NCBI GenBank assembly: GCA_949752735.1
Contig: OX457039.1
Span: 25,236,210-25,300,209 of the forward strand
Direction: 5' to 3'
DNA: 64,000 nucleotides
DNA from: Lumbricus terrestris
Lineage: Eukaryota > Annelida > Clitellata > Crassiclitellata > Lumbricidae
Below the pieces are notes generated by a model. It made no database searches. It was not told the origin of the DNA and saw only the letters and a program-made list of their open reading frames with translations. Shown piece after piece: positions 30,301-37,267 of the stretch. Position numbers and translations under genes: made by a program. Position 1 is the stretch's first letter; every line of letters starts with the position of its first letter.

Positions 30301-33300
30301 GGTTGTCCAGCATCAATCGACCTTCGGTGGGTGGACCAAGCTGAGACGTGGTTCCTTGATCGTGGACTGCTATTTGACAGCGCAGTTCATTCTTTTTAGC
30401 TGGTCCTACAACCTGGAATGGCCTCCCTGTCACACTGTGCTTATTGTTATTATTCACATTTGTAATGCATGCAGGGTCACACTGAAATGTGAATCTGAGG
30501 CAAAGATAGGTGACCACCAGGAGAAGATGCAATTAAAGATCCATATGCTTGAAAGCCAAGAAGAAGTAGTGAGTTTTGATCCGCTTTTTGAAGGACGGAG
30601 GTGAATTTGAGCTGCACAACGAGAGCGGAAGTCGATTCCATTCCCTGGGTGCAGAGGCATAGAATGCATGCAAGCCCAAAACTGTTCTGCATCGTGGCTC
30701 AGCTAACAGACTCGTACTTGATGATCAAAGGCGACTAGGACGAATGCAAGGAGTTTATAGCTAGGTGCACTATATAAAATATCCTGAATTGACAAATAAA
30801 TAAATTTACTGACCAAAGAGATAAAAATTAACAGAAGAATCATAAAGCTGAACCAAATATGATAACTTTGGATGAATTTTTGCAGATTTGTTGAATAGCA
30901 CATTATATGATTTTTGTCTGTTGGCAGACACAACACTTACCTACAGGACTGTACAGGTGTCCGTGATGCTACCTATTCATACACAATTCATGACTTGAAG
31001 CATCTCATGTTGAAGTTTGCTTTTGAGAAGTCATTCAGTGAGGACAGTGGTGGTGGAGGCCGTGAAAGCAACGTGCAGCTGCTGCCGTACATCATGCATA
31101 TGGCTCTCTACGTCATCAACACGTACGTCTCCCATTCATTTGAAAGCCTTTCTAGAGCAACTGAATCATTCGTCCACAGAAGAGTTTTTAGCTCACTAAA
31201 TGGCATTTCTGTTATTCCATATGCAAATGATAACGTCTATCAATAGGAAAACATGAGTGTGAATATGCATTGACCGCAGACACAATTCAGTCGTTGTTTA
31301 CGTATATCTGTATTGACTGATCAGTATATAATTTATTAAACTAAATTGGCCTTGAATGTCTTCTTGGTTTTTCAGATTTTTCAATGACTCTGTATTGTGT
31401 GCATGTCTCTGACATTTGATTTTTGACTTCACCAAGAATTTCCTCTTTTCAATTATAATGCGAATAAGTTCCGTATGATTTGTTGTGAACATAATTTACT
31501 TGCAGAACAAGATCAGTTGTGAGAGAAGAAAAGAACCTGACAAATTTTCTGAAGATGCCATCTGAAAAATGGGTCGAGAATTCCTATGAGGTGAACCACT
31601 AGATATGCTAAATATTGCATTGATGCGTTAAGTTGTATGTGTTGTCATGTTGTCGATGTTGCTGTTGTAATCATGATGGATTTATGGAATCGGTCGAGTT
31701 GTGCTGAAATATATTTTAATTGAGAATGATAGCAGTAAGTATGCAGCTACAATAATAATAATAATTATAGTAATAAGACTATTTATAAACCGCCATAGCT
31801 CAGCTGAGGCCGAAGGAAAGGGTGCTATATAGCTAGGTTCACACTTTCAGTTGTTGGCTAGAGTTTCTAAGAAGCAGCCCCATGTAAATGGAGTATCGCT
31901 TAAAAGGATTGCAGTATTTTTAGATTTGCAGAGACAAATATTTATCCAATTATTCCCATATCCTTGACTATAATGACGTGTGCTAAGTTTCTAAACTATA
32001 AATATTCTTTCTGTGTCGCTTTCCTTATTATTTGGATTTACCAATACGAGAAAAGTTATGAACAATATTTTGCTGTGGTGCTGGATAAAGAAAGTTTTGT
32101 TCGAAGAATGTAAACTTTTTCCATAAATAACTGACTGAATTCTTTAGAAGTAAATAGGAATATTATGGAGATTACTTGTGACACCAGTATTTTCTTTGGT
32201 GAATTTATTTCCTAATTTCTTGATTTTATTCCTTTAATTGGTATTTTCAAGGATAAAAACGCGATGAATGCAGTTGACTTAATGATTTGGTACTGTGTGG
32301 TTGTAGGTTGAAGGTCCTTTCTACTGGACAGTAATGGCGATTCACATCTTTGATCATAACAATTGGAAGCAGCACAGACTGTCCTTCCTCAAGCGCATGA
32401 TAGTTGTTGGTCATGCACGCAGTTTGTCAACAGATGGCATCACCAGGTAATGACTTATCTCAGTTGCTGAACTCTGCTGAACTTCTACATTCATCATTAA
32501 ATCCTATTACTGTCATTTCACTTTAGTTATTGTTCAGTGGTTAAAATATATGAATACAGAAACGATGAGCCATAAATAAAATCATATCAATGCGCAAATT
32601 ATGGCAATTCATGATCTTTGAGCTTTGGTTACTGTTGACTAGTGATGTAGCTTTTCCGGAAAAGTATTTTGCCGGAAAGTTTCCGGAAACTTTCTGAAAA
32701 TACATTTAACTCAGAAAATATCAGAATTTCACTCTCATAAATTTTTATTATTGTTTAAACTCCTTTTATTTATAGTACTTCTGTCGATGCAAACAATGTT
32801 GAACTTAAAAATAATTAATATGAGCATTAAGCACTAGTTGTAGCTTGCACGTCTGCAGTCAGCCCTCTTGCAGGAAATATGTAAAAAGAACTGTTATAAA
32901 CAAGAAACAATCTATCAATACTTAAAAATTAAAACAATACTGTCTTATATTTTCATAACTCACAAATATGAAGGTGACTGAACGATAAAAAATATTTTCT
33001 CTAAATTTACAGCAAAGCTTAATTGCATTTAATTCCTAAATGTATTTTTGGGCTGTGTGAACAATCTGAACAATGATCACTAGCACTAGCAGTGCCATCT
33101 ATTGAATAAACTATCAGTTATAACCACCTAAGACTACTTATAGTGATTGATGTATTTAGTAACATTGTATTGAAAGAAAATTTTTGACTCATTAGAATTG
33201 GGTATGTATTTAATGATATTTTATTGGCGGAAAAATTTGTCGGAAAGTTTCCGGAAAAATACGTCGGAAAGTTTCTGAAACTTTCCGGAAAGATATGAAA

Positions 33301-34733
33301 CTTTCCAGAGAAAGTTTCCCACCTCACAACACTACTGTTGACTGTATAAATATGGAGTATTTGTATACTATTGTGTTTATATAAATTCAGTGTAAATTAT
33401 TTCCAGTTCTTCTTTGGTGAGAAGTTCAATGCTTTGGTTGATGACAAATTAACTTTAGAAGCTATTTGCTATTGCTTTATTTTTTCTGGTTTTAGTTTGT
33501 CTGACAAGACTGTAAAAGACTATTCAGCATACAAGCCATACCTGATGTTCTTTGCACTGGCAGATGCATTGCTAAATATCTTCTTCAAGGTATTTTCCTT
33601 CTTTATGGTTGTGTCTGTTGAACAAACGTGGGATATGAAATGAAGGAGCTGACAGACTTGTGGCTTTCGATAATTTTTTTATAGTTTTTGTTAGGGTCCA
33701 AATGATTATCAGGAGATTTCTTAAAAGGACTGCAGCATTAATCTTCTGCTTTTTATATGTTGTACTCTTTTTTAATACTGCATCTTATTCTGTCAAAACT
33801 TTTTACTTGTTTTTAAAGTCAATTTTTCTCTTACAGAAGTGTAATGTAGGAAGTGAAGGCAGTTGGGCGGCATCCTTAGCCAACTACATACGCAACAATG
33901 ACCAGGGACTTCAAGAACAGGCAAAGCGTCTACTGTCCAATTTCGAAGAGGAACTGATCCCATGTGAATCCCTCGCCGAGTTTCTTGATGCAGCTGGTGA
34001 GTACTGTAATTCAAACCTGCTTAATGTTAGTTGAACATTATGAACATTATGATGACAGACCTAGCTGAGGTTGATGAAGCATTTTGGTTACCAAGATGAT
34101 GGTTACTTATGCATTTTTTCTTTTTGATAAATCAGTTCATCATATGCAGAATTTGCTGGATAAGTCGTATGTTAAAACATCTGCCATGCCTAAGGCTGCA
34201 TTACAGCATGAGGCTACATGTCATGAAAACTCAGCTGTGATGTTGAGTTGGTACTGTAACAGATAGATATGTCTCTGTGTGAGCATTGTTGAGCTCCAGA
34301 CTTGCAACTCTTCCTGCTTTGTTTGATGCAATGGCAAGCCAGTTTTTTTTAACTAGGTTGACCATCAAATATGGTGAGGTTCTGCAGTAAATTGCCTGGC
34401 TTCTGGTGAATAATAGTCTCTTTGGCACAGACATGATGACAAGAGGGATCTGGAAAATAATTCGGCTTCTACCAGCTGTAATTAAGTTAGAGAGACAGAC
34501 AGACAGTGGTGAATTTCCGATTCTATGAACATTATATACTCTCGATGAATTGTATTTTCTCAAATAGTTGATTGCTGTGTGTTTTGCGCCTGTGTTGAAG
34601 GATGTCACCGTAAGGTTATTGAGTTGTAATTTGTTAATTAACTGAATGATGATCAATGTGTTTTTTAGGGCTGCTGGAGGATGTTTCGGATCCAGACAGA
34701 CTGATAACAGATGTCCTTTCATCTCTGCCATAG
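520..34733 (+). CDS. UBR4: UBR4 (E3 ubiquitin-protein ligase, p600), C-terminal part of the gene
   Basis: UBR4 is a very large cytosolic RING-type E3 of the N-degron and protein quality-control pathways. Thirty-eight exons join with consistent phases into about 1705 residues ending at TAG 34731-34733, roughly a third of the usual length of about 5200. The match to animal UBR4 is colinear and strong throughout: an early [11 protein letters not shown] block, a zinc-binding cysteine cluster (fragment residues 146-192), a long helical middle, then the C-terminal hemi-RING with CCIC at 1360-1363 and HxxC/H near 1409-1413. The UBR box and N-terminal part lie before the window. I saw no frameshift or premature stop. 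Introns carry LINEs, SINEs and hAT-type elements. Identity is certain to me; single splice sites may be off by a few bases. Confidence 0.96.
3508..3731 (-). repeat. tRNA-derived SINE, family A
   Basis: Read on the minus strand, this begins with a tRNA-like head with an A-box-like stretch and a B box (GGTTCGAGGTTTGAATCC). It ends in GGGAGCGCCTCTGAGTAG followed by GGCGCTATAACAAGTGC. Close copies lie at 41396-41610 and 50731-50975. The 3' end matches the tail of LINEs in this window. It is not a functional tRNA, because there is no cloverleaf 3' half. Confidence 0.8.
4091..10296 (+). CDS. UBR4: UBR4 exons f-i: coiled-coil-like linker and YGCAS block
   Basis: Exons are 4091-4363, 5784-5959, 8674-8779 and 10114-10296. 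The first encodes a helical stretch followed by a low-complexity Ser/Thr run ([12 protein letters not shown]), a likely disordered linker. Next come [19 protein letters not shown] and [14 protein letters not shown], which match UBR4 closely. The two largest introns of the block (5960-8673 and 8780-10113) are mostly transposon-derived. Confidence 0.94.
5117..5397 (-). repeat. tRNA-derived SINE, family B
   Basis: It is flanked by a 10-bp target-site duplication ATTTGATATT (5107-5116 and 5398-5407). On the minus strand it starts with a tRNA-like TAGTTAGCTACACTGGTTAGC A-box region and a degenerate B box. It contains a conserved GGTGGTTTCCCGTTGCCTTC block, which on the plus strand reads in this orientation. 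A second copy with its own duplication is at 53203-53481. Confidence 0.85.
6235..6278. repeat. (CA)n microsatellite
   Basis: This is a run of about 22 CA units with one CG interruption, in a UBR4 intron. Confidence 0.95.
6581..6654. mobile_element. 74-bp TTAA-flanked MITE (piggyBac-like)
   Basis: It is bounded by TTAA on both sides (6577-6580 and 6655-6658) with imperfect 13-bp inverted ends, CACGTTGACCGCC and GGCAGTCAATGTG. A second inverted pair, CCAGTAC and GTACTGG, lies inside. Removing the element plus one TTAA (78 bp) restores the host LINE reading frame (CDL joined to MCKPPS), so this is an insertion. The superfamily is inferred from the TTAA target only. Confidence 0.65.
7032..7932. 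mobile_element. Inverted-repeat DNA transposon inside the LINE, hAT-like
   Basis: The ends are GC-rich inverted repeats (AGGCCCAGCCTTAGGGC at the left, GCCCTAGGGCCGGGCCT-like at the right) around an AT-rich, non-coding interior of about 0.9 kb. It separates two parts of one reverse transcriptase, so it is younger than the LINE. I could not find an exact target duplication, so boundaries are approximate. Confidence 0.6.
8090..8640 (-). mobile_element. Two LINE 3'-end remnants
   Basis: Two minus-strand copies of the LINE 3' end lie head to tail, starting near 8095 and near 8375. Each shows the reverse of the GAGTAG...GGTGCTATAAAA-type tail followed by a decayed reverse-transcriptase C terminus. 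They have no coding potential. Confidence 0.6.
9221..9239. repeat. (TA)n microsatellite
   Basis: This is a short AT dinucleotide run next to the left end of the hAT-type element that starts at 9243. Confidence 0.9.
9243..9956. mobile_element. Non-autonomous hAT-type element, CCGGAAAGTTT family, copy 1
   Basis: The ends are TAGTGATGT and ACAACACTA, inverted. Flanks ATATTGGC (9235-9242) and ATAATGGT (9957-9964) match at six of eight bases, fitting an old 8-bp duplication. Several GGAAAGTTTC units in both orientations lie just inside each end, as expected for transposase-binding subterminal repeats. It has no transposase ORF. A closely similar copy is at 32640-33334. Confidence 0.8.
10640..11043 (+). 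mobile_element. LINE C-terminal fragment (endonuclease-RT type)
   Basis: Plus-strand frames give [41 protein letters not shown] and finally AHG. This is the familiar C-terminal end of a non-LTR retrotransposon polyprotein. It is frameshifted and in a UBR4 intron. Confidence 0.65.
11470..16435 (+). CDS. UBR4: UBR4 exons j-o: helical repeat region
   Basis: Exons are 11470-11554, 12385-12512, 13403-13532, 14580-14708, 15438-15600 and 16294-16435. Recognisable landmarks are the [10 protein letters not shown] tract, a Lys/Glu-rich segment ([15 protein letters not shown]) and [12 protein letters not shown]. The 13532 donor could instead be 13530, but only 13532 keeps frame with the next exon. The 15438 acceptor is forced by an in-frame TGA just upstream. 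A 33-bp inverted repeat lies 42-130 bases before that acceptor. Confidence 0.9.
13605..13810 (-). mobile_element. RTE-like LINE C-terminal fragment
   Basis: The minus strand reads [19 protein letters not shown] then [14 protein letters not shown]. This pattern belongs to the C terminus of a widespread non-LTR retrotransposon group. It is short and without a usable ORF. Confidence 0.7.
13900..14130 (-). mobile_element. CR1/L2-like LINE 3' end
   Basis: The minus strand encodes [21 protein letters not shown] in one frame and the reverse-transcriptase tail in another, then the GAGTAGCTTTCTTGAAGAGGTGC tail region. A longer copy of the same family is at 42030-42690. CATTCATT repeats mark its 3' end. 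Confidence 0.7.
14268..14360. repeat. 31-bp tandem repeat, three units
   Basis: Three units of GATGATAAAATCTTGACAGA type stand head to tail with few differences, just after LINE debris in a UBR4 intron. Confidence 0.85.
15308..15396. repeat. Near-perfect inverted repeat (33-bp arms)
   Basis: Arms 15308-15340 and 15364-15396 pair at 31 of 33 positions across a 23-base loop. The right arm ends 41 bases before the UBR4 exon at 15438. I found no target duplication, so its origin is unclear. Confidence 0.85.
16720..16763. repeat. GGT/GGC trinucleotide-rich tract
   Basis: This is an imperfect GGT, GGC and GAT trinucleotide run in a UBR4 intron, G-rich on the plus strand. Confidence 0.8.
17430..20139 (+). 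CDS. UBR4: UBR4 exons p-t: QGYALK to ALLEDD region
   Basis: Exons are 17430-17511, 17760-17957, 18515-18636, 19492-19645 and 20012-20139. They carry highly conserved motifs: LQ-type [53 protein letters not shown], and [16 protein letters not shown]. The start of the second exon at 17760 is set by phase, because earlier AG sites run into stops. Confidence 0.94.
19060..19268 (+). mobile_element. LINE 3'-tail remnant
   Basis: The segment ends with AAGAGGTGCCTTATAAATTC and ATACGATATGATG, the LINE 3' tail seen also at 25480-25525. The upstream part is too decayed to read. It lies in the UBR4 intron before the exon at 19492. Confidence 0.5.
20580..20835 (+). mobile_element. LINE 3'-end fragment
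   Basis: The plus strand reads a reverse-transcriptase end ([10 protein letters not shown]) and finishes with GAGCGCTATATAAATTCTCAG. It lies in the UBR4 intron 20140-20916, ending about 80 bases before the next acceptor. Confidence 0.7.
20917..24103 (+). CDS. UBR4: UBR4 exons u-aa: [10 protein letters not shown] to helical C-terminal domain
   Basis: Exons are 20917-21004, 21286-21367, 21918-22071, 22410-22532, 22980-23170, 23524-23706 and 24001-24103. Motifs include [30 protein letters not shown], LTVLLKLFxYCLKVKxNRQ-like [20 protein letters not shown], and [19 protein letters not shown]. This region falls within the conserved UBR4 C-terminal family domain. Introns here are short except 24104-26293, which holds a minisatellite and LINE remnants. 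Confidence 0.95.
22655..22890 (+). repeat. SINE-like repeat fragment
   Basis: It contains GGTGGTTTGCCATTGCCTTC, almost the same as the GGTGGTTTCCCGTTGCCTTC block of SINE family B, followed by a GC-rich segment unlike its AT-rich surroundings. Ends were not resolved. It lies in the UBR4 intron 22533-22979. Confidence 0.5.
23805..23945 (-). mobile_element. LINE 3'-tail remnant
   Basis: A reverse-complement LINE tail (TTTATATAGCGCCTCTTC, then CTACTCAGAAGCACTCC) is preceded by CATTCATT repeats. Confidence 0.6.
24317..24490. repeat. 22-bp minisatellite, about eight units
   Basis: The unit CATATTCATGACCCGCTACA plus TC repeats about eight times with only G/A, T/G and edge differences. It lies in the UBR4 intron 24104-26293, next to LINE debris. 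Confidence 0.95.
24510..24890 (+). mobile_element. Decayed LINE reverse-transcriptase fragment
   Basis: The plus strand shows [17 protein letters not shown] and, further on, a weak [12 protein letters not shown] end, separated by stops. Orientation and family are judged by protein pattern only. Confidence 0.55.
24895..25075 (+). repeat. Putative tRNA-derived SINE
   Basis: It has a B-box-like ACAGGTTCAATTATTC and finishes with GAGCGCTCTATCAAATAG, resembling the LINE tail. It lies between two LINE fragments. No target duplication was found. Confidence 0.4.
25120..25525 (+). mobile_element. CR1/L2-like LINE 3' end
   Basis: An open stretch of 86 codons (25128-25388) reads [32 protein letters not shown] and PSMWNDLPL, the classic C terminus of a CR1/L2-type reverse transcriptase. 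It continues into AAGAGGCGCTTTATAAATGC and an ATACGATAC tail. It is in sense orientation inside a UBR4 intron. This ORF is not a host gene. Confidence 0.85.
25840..26215 (+). mobile_element. Possible LINE-derived fragment
   Basis: The region is C/T-rich with long frames lacking known domains and ends with an ACACCTCTGAGTAGG motif like the LINE tail. The assignment rests on this tail only. Confidence 0.35.
26294..31122 (+). CDS. UBR4: UBR4 exons ab-ag: UZI/hemi-RING catalytic region
   Basis: Exons are 26294-26422, 26835-26924, 27601-27717, 28496-28629, 28865-28990 and 30928-31122. They encode a basic helix ([16 protein letters not shown]), [52 protein letters not shown] and [10 protein letters not shown]. 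The Cys/His residues of the hemi-RING (C1360, C1361, C1363, H1409, C1412, H1413 in the fragment) are all present, so the ligase module looks intact. In animal UBR4 this module works with a UBE2A-type E2; that is family knowledge, not visible here. Confidence 0.95.
29405..29480 (-). mobile_element. LINE 3'-tail remnant
   Basis: ATTCATTC repeats are followed by TTTATATAGCACCTTTTC and a degenerate reverse LINE tail. It is about 75 bp long and lies in the UBR4 intron 28991-30927. Confidence 0.55.
29570..29602. repeat. (CA)n-rich microsatellite
   Basis: A CACACG/CACACA-rich run lies in a UBR4 intron. The 600 bases after it have no recognisable coding content. Confidence 0.8.
30230..30680. mobile_element. 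Two opposed LINE remnants
   Basis: At 30230-30450 the plus strand resembles a reverse-transcriptase end ([10 protein letters not shown], corresponding to a PATWNGLP-type motif). At 30470-30680 the minus strand gives another ([19 protein letters not shown] in one frame). Both are frameshifted. Confidence 0.5.
31506..34733 (+). CDS. UBR4: UBR4 exons ah-al: C-terminal end
   Basis: Exons are 31506-31590, 32307-32446, 33496-33589, 33837-33996 and 34669-34733. They carry [47 protein letters not shown] and [16 protein letters not shown], then stop. The match to the C terminus of UBR4 is end-to-end. A 695-bp hAT-type element sits in the intron between 32446 and 33496. Confidence 0.95.
32640..33334. 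mobile_element. Non-autonomous hAT-type element, CCGGAAAGTTT family, copy 2
   Basis: It is bounded by an exact 8-bp duplication CTGTTGAC (32632-32639 and 33335-33342). Ends are TAGTGATGT and ACAACACTA. It shares interior and subterminal GGAAAGTTTC clusters with copy 1 at 9243-9956. No ORF long enough for a transposase is present. It sits in the UBR4 intron 32447-33495. Confidence 0.92.
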
Positions 34734-35857
34734 ATTGTCTGCCATCGATCTTACTCTGCCATTTTGATTGTTTGGCCTTTTTGCGCTTTGGACTTTGAAT
34801 GTTATGTAACAAGATTCACAGTGTGTGATTTTAATTGTAATTGTACTGCTTCAATGCTTTTTGCAACCTTGCACAGTGTGTGTGTTTTGAACATTTTGGG
34901 GTTTGTTCATTATTCAAATTTTTATTTAGAAGGTAAATGAAAATTGAAATGTTGAACTGTGTACTTAATAATCTTGTGGAACTTCAAAACCTTGACTGCT
35001 TGCAGGTTAGTCTGATTATAACAATGACAGCTTAACAAAGTTATATTCTGATCTCTTAAATAAGTCTGTCCAGTTCTTTGTTTCACTTAGCAGTAATTAT
35101 ACCATATGTTTTCTTAGTTTCTATCCTAGATGAGCATTTTAAGCTGCCAGGTAATAAACTTTTCTCACTAATTTTCACACCACGAACATATGTTCTCTGT
35201 TCTAACCATTGGTTTATCTTTTAAGGACATTGGAAATGATAGTTCACAGATGTTGCCTCAAGATCCTGGATAAAGTTTTTGGTGGCAGCTTGGCCTGTGT
35301 TATCATTTGATGTTAAATTGTCATCACTTCATCACTTCTCTCTTAGGACTTTCCACAGTGCTTTGCCATATAAAATATGCCTGACTGTCTTTACTACCAC
35401 ACCATGAGCTGTTGCCTGTTAAACTTTTTGAATTGTACTGATGCTGGTAGCATTGACTCATGATGCTTAAAGTGACGGATTTCTCTCAAAAACAAAGTAA
35501 AGTTATGCTGTATGTTAACCATTTTTACATTTTCTGTAGTTGTAATCACTATTTTTAGTTCTAAGCTTTAGTTATCGTTTGGAGTTGTCCGTATTCTTGA
35601 TGACACTGAAATTGTTGTAGCTTTTAGTTTATAATTTTTGAAAATTAAATTCAGTCTGTTTTTTCATCGGTTATTAAAGAATTCCTCTTAACTCTGCATT
35701 AATAATGTATTCTTTTTTGTTCGATGTGGGTAGCCGGTTTAATTATCAATTCATTATAAAGAATGCTTGGGGGTCTGGTCTACATTTATGGTCATTGACC
35801 ATAGGATACAAGTATATAAACACAACATGTCTCCATGGCATTCAACCTGAATCCTTG
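34734..35857 (+). other. UBR4 3' UTR and downstream flank
   Basis: This AT-rich stretch has no supported ORF. Possible poly(A) signals are AATAAA at 35153-35158 and ATTAAA at 35673-35678. I cannot tell which is used. Confidence 0.6.
35153..35158 (+). terminator. Candidate UBR4 poly(A) signal
   Basis: A canonical AATAAA stands 420 bases after the UBR4 stop codon. It is the first AATAAA I see downstream. Confidence 0.45.
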
Positions 35858-35942
35858 TTCTAGAGCAGCGTTTCCCAAACTTTTTGGACCACGGAACCCT
35901 TCGCGTCCTAAAATCTTCTGGCGGAACCCGAAACTCAACTAG

Positions 35943-36281
35943 CAGTGGCGGCGCCAGGATTTTCGTTTTGGGGGGCTGGATTTTCGGAGAAAAATTCTCC
36001 GTTTCCGCCGCCAAAATTTCTGACGACCTTTTTTTAGTCATCGACCAAAATCTTTAGGAAATTTTCCATTTCGGCCGCCAAAATTTCTGACGACCTTTTT
36101 TTCTTTTCTTTTTTTTAGTCATCGACCAAAATCTTCAGCCCTGCGCTTCATTTTGGGGAGGGGGGCTAAAGGGGGTAAATCGTCCAAATATTTCATTTTT
36201 ACATGGCGAAAAAATAGATGGCCTTTTTAAGGGGGGGGGCTTAGCCCCCAGCCCCCCCCCCCCCTACTATCGCCGCTACCG
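35943..36281. mobile_element. Nested CAGTGGCGGCGC-end MITE
   Basis: The left end is CAGTGGCGGCGCCAGG and the right end a worn CGCCGCTACCG. Flanks TCAACTAG (35935-35942) and TCACCTAG (36282-36289) match at seven of eight bases. The interior has poly-G and poly-C runs and AAAATTTCTGACGACC repeats. The element at 61221-61517 has the same ends and the same kind of interior. Confidence 0.8.
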
Positions 36282-36929
36282 TCACCTAGACGCATTGAAT
36301 CATGCAGAACGCACGGGAAGTAAAGGTTACTAATAATTATCATTCTATATACCTAAATAGGCCTGCATTAAATTATAGAAAGTTTATTTTTCTTACAAAT
36401 TCACGAAAGATTAAATCCCACTGTTTTCAAAACCACGATTTGTGGATTCTACTGAGACTATGCCCTACATGAGGTTACAATGTGCAAGTTCGTCATAATT
36501 CTGCTTCATTCGCGTTACGTCACTAAGAAGTTCGTAGTCTCCGTTGAAGACTTGGCTGCTTTTCACCTGCGTTGAATGGATTCGTATTCTATTATTATCG
36601 CAATTCACGAAAAGAAAGCGTTTAACTAAGTTCGCACTGAGGTCGTGAATAATATGATGGAATCTGTGCAATTTCTGAACGATGGTTTCCTCAAGAACAC
36701 CATCCATTAAAAAATTGTATGAGTTTGGAAAGCGTTCCACGTTTGCAAATTAAATAGGCTTAAACGAGATTTAGAACCCTAGTTAGCCTACGTAGAAGTT
36801 ACTATTTATTTTCAAATTTTACACAAACAAATTAAAATCATTGTTGGTTGCTACTGCTGCAAGATCTGACTTGTAGATTCTTTTAAAATTTGCGCTTAAT
36901 TTCGTCGAGATAACGATAACAGAGATGAC

Positions 36930-37014
36930 TGCGTCTCTCTTCAGACTTCGGCCTAAAACTCTGACCTACGTAACGTAGGTCAGAGTTTTAGGCCGAAGTC
37001 TGAAGAGAGACGCA
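36930..37014. repeat. Perfect palindrome, 42-bp arms, one-base centre
   Basis: Arms 36930-36971 and 36973-37014 are exact reverse complements about A36972. The palindrome lies inside the hAT-type element. Confidence 0.97.
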
Positions 37015-37267
37015 ATCACCAGTGATGTCTAAGCTTATATAATTATACATAGTAATCACTGAAAGATCGGGTGAGGACAAAACACAAAAGACGACTGACG
37101 CTATAGTTTCAAACTTCCAGTGCATTTTCAAAAGCTGCTGTATAATAATAATGCAGTAAAATTTCCCGCCAAAATTCTTTTTTATCAACTTCTCGCGGAA
37201 CCCTTGTGCTCGCCCCGCGGAACCCCTGGGTTCCGCGGAACCCACTTTGGGAAACGCTGTTCTAGAG

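Larger units (their letters stand above)
35866..37259. mobile_element. hAT-type element, 1394 bp, carrying other insertions
   Basis: An exact 8-bp duplication TTCTAGAG (35858-35865 and 37260-37267) flanks inverted ends CAGCGTTTCCCAAA and TTTGGGAAACGCTG. GCGGAACCC-type repeats occur inside both ends. It contains a nested element (35943-36281) and a long palindrome (36930-37014). A 91-codon minus-strand ORF at 36465-36740 matches nothing I know. Without the nested element it is about 1.05 kb. Confidence 0.93.

Noticed and set aside
34231..34812. 193-codon minus-strand ORF overlapping the last UBR4 exon
   Set aside because: No domain or codon pattern of its own, and it runs opposite a conserved exon. 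Best explained as a shadow frame.
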